From NCBI GenBank assembly GCA_041495845.1, contig JBGQDM010000137.1:1-6962 (forward strand): a stretch of DNA of 6,962 nt. Reading direction: 5' to 3'. The position numbers and the translations under genes are program-made. Below the pieces are notes generated by a model. That model was not told the DNA's origin. It ran no database searches and was given only the letters and a program-made list of their open reading frames with translations. Shown here in pieces: positions 1-5,807 of this stretch. The stretch comes from JBGQDM01 sp041495845. Its GTDB lineage: Bacteria; Acidobacteriota; Terriglobia; Terriglobales; Acidobacteriaceae. Every line of letters starts with the position of its first letter. Position 1 is the first letter of the stretch.

Positions 1-2603
1 ACGATGCCGGTCATCGCGGAGCTACCGTTGTTGGTGAGGGTTACCGTCTTGGCCGCGCTGGTGGTGCCCGGAGCCTGATTGTTGAACGTCAGGGACGTGG
101 CGGTGTAAACCGGGAACGGGCCCGTGCCCTGTCCGGTTAGACCCAGCACCTGGGGGCTGTTGATGGCGTTGTCCACGATGGTCACGTTCGCGCTCTGTCC
201 GGAAGCATTGGGCGGCGTGAACGTCAGATTCAGGGTGCAGCTGGCGTTGGCGGCCAGCGTGGTGGCGGTGGTGCAAGCTCCGACCGGCGCCGGCGTCTGA
301 AATGCAAACGATCCCGGGTTGGTGCCAGCAATCGTGATGCTGGTGAAGGTCAGGTTGGTTGTTCCAGTGTTCTTCAGCGTGGCTGCCTGGGGAGCCGACG
401 TTGACCCAAACGGCGTCGAGAAGTCCAGACTGGCTGGCGTCAGCGAACCAACCGAGGCAGCGTTGATCCCGAACTTGGTAATGAACGCGCCGCCTTGTCC
501 GGCAAGCGTACCGCGCAGCGCCTGCTTCATCGGGAAATTGCGCGAGTCGGTGCTGCCGGCGAGGTAGACATTGCCGGCCGCGTCGACGGCCACGGCGCTG
601 GCGCTATCGCTGCCGCTGCCGCTCATGAGAGTCGAATACATCAGGGACGCACCGGCTTCGTCCAAGGTGGAGAAGAATGCGCCGGAAGCGCCGTTCAGCC
701 GGCGCTGGAACGCGCCGACCGTGGTCGGGAACAGTGTGGACGACGTCGAGCCCGCCACGTGTACCCGTCCCATCGCGTCGACTGCAATGGCGTTGGCTTC
801 GTCGCCGTTGCCGCCGCCGAGATATGTGGAAAACTCAAGCTTGGTGCCGAGCGGATTGATCCGGGAAACGAAGGCGCTGCCGCCGTAATTCAAAGCAGCT
901 TGCATGAAGGGGCGCCCGGCCACCGGGAAGTCACGGGAGTCGGTGCGGCCGGCAAGATACGCCGCACCATTGCGGTCTACCGCAATGGCGTTGGCGTGCT
1001 GGTCGGCGCTGCCGCCGAAGCGCGCGGAATAAAGCATGGCGCCCGTGCTACTGAGCTTGGTGACAAAAACGTCAGCGCAGGTGCGGCCCGTGCCGCAGCC
1101 GCTGTGGTTCGTAACCTGGTTCAACGCACCGGCACTCACCGGGAAGTCAGGCGAGTGGGTGTGTCCGACGACATAGGCCGCGCCACTCAGGTCGAGCGCG
1201 ATGCCGTTGGCGTAGTCGCGCTGGCGTCCGCCGAGAAGGGTGGAGTAATGCAACGCCGCACCGTCCGCACTCAATTTCGCAACAAAACCGTGGGTACAGG
1301 TGACACCTACCGCGCAGCCCAGATTGCGCTGCATGGCGCCGGTGGTCGTGGGGAAGTTCTTGGAATTGGTGATGCCGGCAACGTGGGCTTCGCCAGCCGC
1401 GTTGATGGCCAAGCCCCGCACTTCATCCTCGCCGCTGCCGCCAAGATAGGTGGCGTAGAGCAGGCGTGAACCATCCGCACTCAAACGGGCAACAAAGCCA
1501 TTCTGGCTGCCGCTGAGGTGGGTCTGCAACGCTCCCGAAGTCACCGGGAAATCAGGCGACCGGGAGAAACCGGCCACGAATGCCTCGCCTTTTTCATTTA
1601 CCGCGACCGCGCGCGCCGCGTCGCTGTGCGTGCCACCAAGATAGGTCGAGTAGAGGATCGCTGTACCTGCCGGATTCAACTTGGCAATGAACGCCGTGCT
1701 ACCGGAAGTACGCGTGCGCGGCTGCACTGCGCCCTTGGTCGTCGGGAAGTCGGCCGAAGCTGAAGAACCGACCACATAAGCATTGCCAGCGCGATCCACC
1801 GCGATCGCGTGCGCTTTCTCCACGGCGCTGCCGCCGAGGTAGGTTGAGTACTCCACGCCCGGGTCAATTACCAGCGCCTGCGACTTGTCATAGGGGCCGA
1901 CCTGAAACGCAATTTCGCGTGCGCTGGCCAAAACAAAGCTGCCGTCCACTTTCGTCTTCGCGCCATTCTTCTGCTGGTAGAGCGTGGGTTGGTGTAGGCG
2001 GACATCGCCGCCGGCAACCTGGAGCACCACTTCGCCCTTCTCCAATCGCACTTGGCTCGCGCCGTCAAATCCAAGGCGGATGCGGCTGGGATCGGCGCCC
2101 GGCGCCAGAATGAAGTCATATTCCAATTGGCCTTGCTGGCCGTAATAGGTCAGGTCGACACCCGGGAAAACATCGCGGTACATCACGCGCGCGTACTGCG
2201 GAATCTCCGACTGCCAGCGGCCGCTGTTGGCGCCGACGAAGTAGGCGCTCTTCCCCGCCAGTGGCTCACTCGCGCTGGCTTGGGGATGACGGTTGGCGCC
2301 GACCAATTGCATGCGCAGCACCGCGGGCGCATGCTTCGCGCTCGCCGCCGGCTGCAGGGCCAACACGGCTTCGCGCGGGGTCAGGAACAGGCTGTAGCCG
2401 TTGCCGCGCGAGAGATATTGCACCTGGCGATCGGTCTGGCCCTGGTTGGCCTCGAAACTGAGCGGCAACGCTCCATAGGCGGCGCTCACCTGAGCCAGCG
2501 CTGGCGTCGCTGCGGTTGCGATTGTCGGAGAATGCTGCAAGAAAGAAAGACCGGCCAGAGCAATGAGAGCAACCGCCAGCGTGCAAGTCAGTACGGATTT
2601 CAT
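1..2603 (-). CDS. Secreted SBBP-repeat beta-propeller protein with C-terminal ASH/Ig-like domains (3' partial)
   Basis: The frame is open from the ATG at 2603 to the window edge: 867 full codons and no stop. Residues 1-37 look like a Sec signal peptide: MKS, a hydrophobic core at about 5-22, and an ALA|Q cleavage-type site at 35-38. Residues ~40-245 form the domain that usually precedes SBBP repeats (FEANQGQ near 50, FPGVDLTYYG, LEYDF, PGADPSRIRLGF). Seven repeats follow, each opening with a YSTYLGG-like strand at residues 252, 318, 383, 453, 525, 591 and 656, then A(I/V)AVD..GNAYV.G and a DFP(T/V)T segment, and closing with an F(V/I)(A/T)KL-type strand. Seven units suggest one seven-bladed propeller. 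An ASH-type Ig domain spans ~719-828 (SLTPASLDF, SCTLNLTFTPP, LGLTGQG), and a second starts near 833. By family this is an exported surface protein; ligand and function are unknown. The start is supported by a strong SD. More domains or a sorting signal may lie beyond base 1. Confidence 0.93.
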   Translation of the reverse strand, partial: MKSVLTCTLAVALIALAGLSFLQHSPTIATAATPALAQVSAAYGALPLSFEANQGQTDRQVQYLSRGNGYSLFLTPREAVLALQPAASAKHAPAVLRMQLVGANRHPQASASEPLAGKSAYFVGANSGRWQSEIPQYARVMYRDVFPGVDLTYYGQQGQLEYDFILAPGADPSRIRLGFDGASQVRLEKGEVVLQVAGGDVRLHQPTLYQQKNGAKTKVDGSFVLASAREIAFQVGPYDKSQALVIDPGVEYSTYLGGSAVEKAHAIAVDRAGNAYVVGSSASADFPTTKGAVQPRTRTSGSTAFIAKLNPAGTAILYSTYLGGTHSDAARAVAVNEKGEAFVAGFSRSPDFPVTSGALQTHLSGSQNGFVARLSADGSRLLYATYLGGSGEDEVRGLAINAAGEAHVAGITNSKNFPTTTGAMQRNLGCAVGVTCTHGFVAKLSADGAALHYSTLLGGRQRDYANGIALDLSGAAYVVGHTHSPDFPVSAGALNQVTNHSGCGTGRTCADVFVTKLSSTGAMLYSARFGGSADQHANAIAVDRNGAAYLAGRTDSRDFPVAGRPFMQAALNYGGSAFVSRINPLGTKLEFSTYLGGGNGDEANAIAVDAMGRVHVAGSTSSTLFPTTVGAFQRRLNGASGAFFSTLDEAGASLMYSTLMSGSGSDSASAVAVDAAGNVYLAGSTDSRNFPMKQALRGTLAGQGGAFITKFGINAASVGSLTPASLDFSTPFGSTSAPQAATLKNTGTTNLTFTSITIAGTNPGSFAFQTPAPVGACTTATTLAANASCTLNLTFTPPNASGQSANVTIVDNAINSPQVLGLTGQGTGPFPVYTATSLTFNNQAPGTTSAAKTVTLTNNGSSAMTGI
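480..1850 (-). repeat. Seven tandem SBBP repeats encoding propeller blades
   Basis: These are degenerate coding repeats of about 195-216 bp within the propeller gene. The aromatic residue of each YSTYLGG-like motif is encoded at bases 1850, 1652, 1457, 1247, 1031, 833 and 638, giving units of 66, 65, 70, 72, 66, 65 and roughly 66 residues. The motif weakens in units 5 (YSARFGG) and 7 (YSTLMSG). Units 3 and 4 are longer because each carries a loop with two cysteines just before the last strand. The DNA repeats are too diverged to be a recent tandem expansion. Confidence 0.88.
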
Positions 2604-2610
2604 TTACGAG

Positions 2611-2616
2611 CCTCCT
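2611..2616 (-). promoter_or_regulatory. Shine-Dalgarno site of the propeller gene
   Basis: On the minus strand this reads AGGAGG, followed by a 7-nt spacer (CTCGTAA) and the ATG at 2603. It is the clearest ribosome binding site in the window and fixes the start of the propeller gene. The acyltransferase and both kinases lack a comparable site at their annotated starts. Confidence 0.88.
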
Positions 2617-2750
2617 GGGCGCGCGCAAGAGAAAACAGTGATGGAAATCCTCACGGAAAACACAGTTTTGCTTTTCAGATCCGCGCGAACTTGCGCGATG
2701 CAATGCAGAACTCCGCCGCGAAGGTCCCCACATCGAGACGAGCGTCACGA

Positions 2751-2778
2751 AGTCTATTACCTGCAAAATCGCTGTCAA
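2751..2778 (-). promoter_or_regulatory. Candidate sigma-70 type promoter of the propeller gene
   Basis: On the minus strand a perfect TTGACA (2778-2773) is followed by a 16-nt spacer and TAGACT (2756-2751), which matches TATAAT at four of six positions. Transcription would start near 2744, giving a 5' leader of about 140 nt. The leader contains a short GC-rich hairpin, CGCGC-AAGTTC-GCGCG, near 2682-2697. I see no known riboswitch consensus in it; in particular the cyclic-di-GMP GEMM core is not recognisable. Confidence 0.42.
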
Positions 2779-2796
2779 GATGAAAGATTCTGCGCT

Positions 2797-2836
2797 GTTA
2801 CAAAGCTGCAAGTTTCTTCATTTCACAACTTGTAAC
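2797..2836. promoter_or_regulatory. Inverted repeat GTTACAA-N26-TTGTAAC upstream of the propeller promoter
   Basis: A perfect 7-bp inverted repeat has arms at 2797-2803 and 2830-2836. A second, overlapping 6-bp pair lies inside it (CAAGTT 2809-2814 with AACTTG 2827-2832), and the two pairings cannot form together. It ends about 20 bp upstream of the TTGACA box of the propeller gene, where an activator site would be expected. It could instead be a weak RNA structure in the 3' trailer of the acyltransferase transcript. No regulator family is recognised. Confidence 0.35.
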
Positions 2837-2852
2837 TGGCACTTTCGTGCCA
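2837..2852 (-). other. Perfect 6-bp hairpin with GAAA tetraloop
   Basis: On the minus strand this reads TGGCAC-GAAA-GTGCCA, directly abutting the neighbouring inverted repeat. As RNA it would be a stable stem capped by a GNRA tetraloop. It lies about 100 nt downstream of the acyltransferase stop. No U-run follows on the minus strand, so it is not a classical intrinsic terminator. It could be a 3'-end stabilising element, a tertiary-contact hairpin or a palindromic protein site. Confidence 0.4.
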
Positions 2853-2904
2853 TACCCGCGGCGCAGTGTCATCACAATTGTTGGTCGCAGTTGATTAGGA
2901 AAGC

Positions 2905-2925
2905 CTCAGGGTGAAACCACCTGAG
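2905..2925 (-). terminator. Possible terminator hairpin after the acyltransferase gene
   Basis: CTCAG (2905-2909) pairs with CTGAG (2921-2925), and GTG (2911-2913) pairs with CAC (2918-2920). This leaves a 4-nt loop and one bulged base. The hairpin starts 25 nt beyond the acyltransferase stop. Downstream on the minus strand only a short TTT follows (GCTTTCC), so it is a weak terminator at best. Confidence 0.33.
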
Positions 2926-2950
2926 TGGGTGAGGAGCCATGGTGTAGGTC

Positions 2951-4126
2951 TCAATCACCTTCAGTGCGGACCAACACACTGGTGGTGGATGCGCCTGCTT
3001 TACCTCGCCTTAACCAGCCCAACAGTTTCTGCGGCCAGGCTGGATCCATGCAGGGACGCTCAATCAGCATGTAATAGAATCCGCAGCTGGGGATGATGAT
3101 GAGGACGGTCACCAGGCAGTGCCAGGCGAAATCGGGCCAGAAGGCCGGGCCCACATGGATTCGCACGGTAGCCCTTCCGACCGCCGAGATAATCTGGTAG
3201 TGAAATAAATAGATGCTGTAACACATCCCGCCGATGACGGTGATCAGAGGACGGGTGTAGAACCAGCGAAATACCACCCCTCTAAAAGCTGCGATGTAGA
3301 GAAGCAGCGTCAGGAAAGGCATGGCAATCTGCACCGCTCCGTCTGGCATCCAAAAAACGAGTGGCCAGCCTGCGAGCGAGATGAAATCCCAGGCCCAGGA
3401 AGGACGCGGGCAGCGGTCCCAGTCCAAGAGGTAGATGTCGGCCAGCAGGAAGCCAGCGATGAAGAACTGAATGTAGTAGAGCAGCGTGAGGTGCCCGGGC
3501 GGCAAGAGGGACAGGGTGGAGTCGGGGGCTGGCATGACCAGTGTCTGCAGCACTCCCGCGAAGAGCATAATGGCGCCGAGTAAAACCCGGCGCAGTGCTT
3601 TCCCTCGAACCAGGAACAGTAGCGTCAGGATCGGCACCAGGCAGTAGAACTGAATTTCCACCTCCAGTGACCATGCCACCCCATTGACGAGACTCGGAGC
3701 CTGAAACACGAATTGGTGCAGGTACGCGAGGCTGGCCAGGAAGTGCGGGAAAAGGCCGGCCTGATGTTTGACGAGGACGAGGAGCACCCAGCAGACCAGC
3801 AGATTGATCATGTAGGGCGGTTCCAGGCGGGTGAACCGGCGCAGGAAATATTTCCGGAGAGAAGGGAGATTCCTCCCCTTGAGGTAATGATCTGCAAACG
3901 GCAGACCGAGAATGAACCCGCTGATGACAAAAAAGAGCTTGACTCCGCGATCGCCGTGAATCAGGAAAGTTGTGATCCAGGAACTTGTGACCGCCAGCCC
4001 GGAACGCACCGAGTAATACCCAAACGCGTGAAACAGAACCACCGACATGATGGCAATAAAGCGCAATCCATCAATTTCCGGGACGTAGCGGTTGCCGGTG
4101 ATGATTCTGCGCAGCGTGAATTTCAT
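2951..4126 (-). CDS. Acyltransferase-3 family integral membrane protein (OafA/YrhL type)
   Basis: This is a complete 391-residue protein, a usual length for stand-alone family members without a fused SGNH domain. The family transfers acetyl or other acyl groups across the inner membrane onto surface glycans, lipids or antibiotics; the substrate here cannot be told. The N-terminus carries EIDGLRFIA (17-25), and R22-x10-H33 is the family's R-X10-H motif with its conserved His. FFVISGF follows at 65-71, an RXXR motif (RFTR) at 97-100 with LEPPY after it, SLEVEIQFY at 153-161, CYSIYLFHY at 302-310, and a terminal IERP at 355-358. About ten hydrophobic segments are visible. The tail after ~370 is basic, then polar. 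The ATG at 4126 is the first start in frame after a TAG at 4165-4163, but it has no evident Shine-Dalgarno site. It points the same way as the propeller gene, 347 bp away, and is probably transcribed separately. Confidence 0.93.
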   Translation of the reverse strand: MKFTLRRIITGNRYVPEIDGLRFIAIMSVVLFHAFGYYSVRSGLAVTSSWITTFLIHGDRGVKLFFVISGFILGLPFADHYLKGRNLPSLRKYFLRRFTRLEPPYMINLLVCWVLLVLVKHQAGLFPHFLASLAYLHQFVFQAPSLVNGVAWSLEVEIQFYCLVPILTLLFLVRGKALRRVLLGAIMLFAGVLQTLVMPAPDSTLSLLPPGHLTLLYYIQFFIAGFLLADIYLLDWDRCPRPSWAWDFISLAGWPLVFWMPDGAVQIAMPFLTLLLYIAAFRGVVFRWFYTRPLITVIGGMCYSIYLFHYQIISAVGRATVRIHVGPAFWPDFAWHCLVTVLIIIPSCGFYYMLIERPCMDPAWPQKLLGWLRRGKAGASTTSVLVRTEGD

Positions 4127-4162
4127 TCTTGGACCATCTGGGGTTTGGGGCTTCAGGCCACT

Positions 4163-4208
4163 CTAGCCTGTTTCTGAGTTTGTGGGGCGTGCCAAATTGA
4201 CTCCTCCC
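4163..4208 (-). other. Short TTG leader ORF with strong SD, in frame with the acyltransferase
   Basis: On the minus strand GGGAGGAG (4208-4201) is followed after 5 nt by TTG (4195-4193) and nine sense codons, then TAG (4165-4163): MARPTNSETG. The frame then continues open through 12 codons into the acyltransferase ATG at 4126. The best ribosome binding site before the acyltransferase therefore serves a frame that stops before it. It may be a leader peptide, the remnant of a longer N-terminus cut by a nonsense change, a base-calling error, or chance. Confidence 0.3.
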
Positions 4209-4218
4209 TGACAGCTGC

Positions 4219-4224
4219 ATTGTA
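4219..4224 (-). promoter_or_regulatory. Candidate -10 box for the acyltransferase
   Basis: The minus strand reads TACAAT, five of six matches to TATAAT, within an A/T-rich patch. No convincing -35 box lies 16-18 nt upstream. A start near 4212 would put the GGGAGGAG site almost at the 5' end of the transcript and leave about 85 nt before the ATG at 4126. Confidence 0.28.
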
Positions 4225-4415
4225 TATTTTCGGTCTGGGGAGCTTTATCGTTCATGAGAATTCCGTAGGATGAAAACACTCGACAAAACAGAATCAGGAT
4301 CAGGAGAACTGGAAAGCGCCGCGCGCCGATAACAAATGTCTAGTCCCTGGGATTAATCGCTAACTGCCGGTGACGAGCCGTGCTAAGCACTCGAAAACTG
4401 ACCGGTGATCCGGCG

Positions 4416-4430
4416 TTTTGCATTAGATTA
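4416..4430 (+). promoter_or_regulatory. Shared TTTGCA-N-TAGA-N-TA element upstream of kinase 1
   Basis: The sequence TTTTGCATTAGATTA lies 46 nt before the kinase ATG. A matching copy, ATTTGCAGTAGAGTA, lies 53 nt before the second kinase. Twelve of 15 bases agree, and a G.CG precedes both. The TAGATT part could act as a -10 box, but the nearest -35-like hexamer (CTGACC, 4399-4404) is 19 nt away, so promoter function is only inferred. Confidence 0.35.
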
Positions 4431-4476
4431 GTTCAAGCGGACGGCCACCTCCGAGACGGCTGTTCCGGAAAAACAG

Positions 4477-5658
4477 ATGGACGAGAACCCAAGCAAGCCC
4501 GACCAGAACAGCGCATGGCTCTATCCCCCGGCCCGACTGTGGATCGTGAGCCTGGTTTTTTACAGTTTCGCAGCCGGGGCTGCGATTCTGCAAAGCCTCG
4601 CCAGCCTGGCGCCTGTCGGCCGCCCCGTCAGCGTCCGCTATCTGGTGGGGGCATCCCTGACGGGCTTCATTGCCTACGGCGCGCTGGCCCCATTGGTGCT
4701 GTGGTCGACCTGGCGCTTCCCCATCGAACGCAAGAATTGGTTCCGGCGCCTTTGCTTGCACTTGTTGTTTAGCCTCGTGTTCGCGATCGCGCTGGTCTTG
4801 ATTCGGCCGTACGTGTGGGAGATCCGCAACCGCATGACGGGCAGCCTTATGCATCCTTCCTGGCAACTCTACCGCAATCTTTTCCTGTGGGGAGCATTCG
4901 ACAACATCTTCAATACTTACTGGCCTCTCGTGGGCCTGGGACACGCCATGCTGTTTGCCCGCCGCGCCAAGGAACGCGCGTTGCGGGCCTCCCGCCTGGA
5001 GACCTGGTTGGCGGAAGCGCATCTGGCCATGTTGAAAATGCAGTTGCAGCCACACTTCCTCTTTAATACGCTCCACGCTATCACCGCGCTGATTCGTAGC
5101 AATGCCGCCGCGGCCGAAGAAATGCTCGTGCGGCTGAGCGACCTGCTCCGCATCACTCTTGAACAGCAAACCCGACAAGAGCTTCCGCTCAAGGAAGAAG
5201 TGGATTTTATCGGCCAATATCTGGCGGTCGAGCAAGTCCGGTTTGCCGACCGGCTCTCCATCCAGATGGACCTGGCTCCTGACACGCTCGATGCTCTGGT
5301 CCCGAACATGGTGCTACAGCCTCTGGTCGAGAACGCTCTGCGGCATGGTATTGCGCGCCAGGCCAGCGGGGGACGCATCACCTTGTTGTCGCGGCGCGAA
5401 GGCCAAAGCCTTTGCCTGTGCGTGCAAAACGACGGACCCGGTCTTCCGCCCGCATCTGTCAGCAACGGTCCTGGTCTGGGCTTGGCGAACACGCGCTCCC
5501 GTCTGCAACAGCTTTACGGCAATGCCGCCAGTCTTTCCCTGGAGAACCGTGGTGCCGGGGGCGTGGAGGCCTGCATCCGTGTTCCCTTCCGCAACGCGGG
5601 GTCTGCGCCAGAGAGTCCGCAGGTGGAGCCCACGGAAACCGCCGCTAGCTTTGCGTGA
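4477..5658 (+). CDS. LytS/AlgZ-type membrane sensor histidine kinase, first of a tandem pair
   Basis: A complete 393-residue kinase of the His_kinase (PF06580) plus HATPase class, which autophosphorylates on His and normally passes phosphate to a LytTR-type response regulator. Four hydrophobic segments lie at about 21-44, 55-77, 91-112 and 131-160, with no periplasmic or PAS domain, so sensing is probably within the membrane. A charged linker (ARRAKERALRASRLE, 161-175) leads to the phospho-acceptor segment KMQLQPHFLFNTLH, with His193. The ATPase domain shows the N-box (PLVENALRHG, 282-291), a G1-like NDGPGL (318-323) and GLGLANTRSRL (333-343). The tail after 372 is polar and probably disordered. 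A TAG lies in frame shortly upstream and no other usable start intervenes, so the ATG at 4477 is the only choice. No clear SD precedes it. No response regulator gene lies between it and its paralogue. Confidence 0.94.
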   Translation: MDENPSKPDQNSAWLYPPARLWIVSLVFYSFAAGAAILQSLASLAPVGRPVSVRYLVGASLTGFIAYGALAPLVLWSTWRFPIERKNWFRRLCLHLLFSLVFAIALVLIRPYVWEIRNRMTGSLMHPSWQLYRNLFLWGAFDNIFNTYWPLVGLGHAMLFARRAKERALRASRLETWLAEAHLAMLKMQLQPHFLFNTLHAITALIRSNAAAAEEMLVRLSDLLRITLEQQTRQELPLKEEVDFIGQYLAVEQVRFADRLSIQMDLAPDTLDALVPNMVLQPLVENALRHGIARQASGGRITLLSRREGQSLCLCVQNDGPGLPPASVSNGPGLGLANTRSRLQQLYGNAASLSLENRGAGGVEACIRVPFRNAGSAPESPQVEPTETAASFA

Positions 5659-5739
5659 TCGATTTTTTGTTGGGACTAGTGCCACTTATCCTGTGACAAA
5701 ACGCAGGAACTAATTCAAAGAATGCGTTCGGCCTTGCCG

Positions 5740-5754
5740 ATTTGCAGTAGAGTA
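5740..5754 (+). promoter_or_regulatory. Shared TTTGCA-N-TAGA-N-TA element upstream of kinase 2
   Basis: ATTTGCAGTAGAGTA is the counterpart of the element before the first kinase, at a similar distance from its start codon. The rest of the two upstream regions has little resemblance. If functional, kinase 2 has its own promoter or operator and is not simply read through from kinase 1. The 149-bp gap has a T-run right after the kinase 1 stop (about 5662-5667) but no hairpin before it, so read-through remains possible. Confidence 0.33.
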
Positions 5755-5807
5755 CCCCCTGGTTGCACAGTCGCATCGTGGGTCAGGGTGCCACCACGGC
5801 CACCACT

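Larger units (their letters stand above)
4127..4476. other. 350-bp divergent intergenic region between acyltransferase and first kinase
   Basis: This stretch separates two genes transcribed away from each other and should contain both promoters. On the minus side there is a TACAAT box, a strong SD-like GGGAGGAG and a short TTG reading frame. On the plus side there is an imperfect inverted repeat, GTGC-TAA-GCAC (4380-4390) with CGAG/CTCG flanks (4374-4377, 4390-4393). After it comes the TTTGCA-TAGA element that recurs before the second kinase. A 20-codon ATG frame at 4270-4332 is not convincing as a gene. The middle part, about 4225-4340, is less GC-rich than the genes and shows no repeat or mobile-element end. 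Confidence 0.6.

Noticed and set aside
495..1469. 324-codon open frame on the plus strand
   Set aside because: It is antisense to the propeller repeats. The minus-strand frame gives clear SBBP motifs throughout, while this translation is repetitive and Arg/Ala/Gly-rich without any domain; its openness follows from the GC-rich repeat codons.
2604..2760. Cyclic-di-GMP (GEMM) or other riboswitch in the propeller gene leader
   Set aside because: The leader has only short GC-rich hairpins and none of the conserved GEMM core sequences on the minus strand.
2266..2811. 181-codon minus-strand frame overlapping the start of the propeller gene
   Set aside because: It is a different frame from the SD-preceded signal-peptide ORF. 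Its translation is Arg/Ser-rich with no motif, and it would span the promoter candidate.
3713..4177. 154-codon plus-strand frame within the acyltransferase
   Set aside because: It is antisense to conserved acyltransferase-3 motifs, has a charged low-complexity translation and no ribosome binding site.
4270..4332. 20-codon ATG frame in the divergent intergenic region
   Set aside because: The only SD-like bases (AGGA) overlap the start codon, the peptide has no recognisable feature, and it is well within chance length.
4423..5235. 270-codon minus-strand frame across kinase 1
   Set aside because: It is the complement of a well-supported kinase with all catalytic boxes. A similar antisense frame over kinase 2 (5715-6284) simply reflects the shared codon pattern.
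5656..5670. Intrinsic terminator after kinase 1
   Set aside because: A T-run is present, but no stable stem precedes it; the nearest inverted sequence is only ATCGAT.
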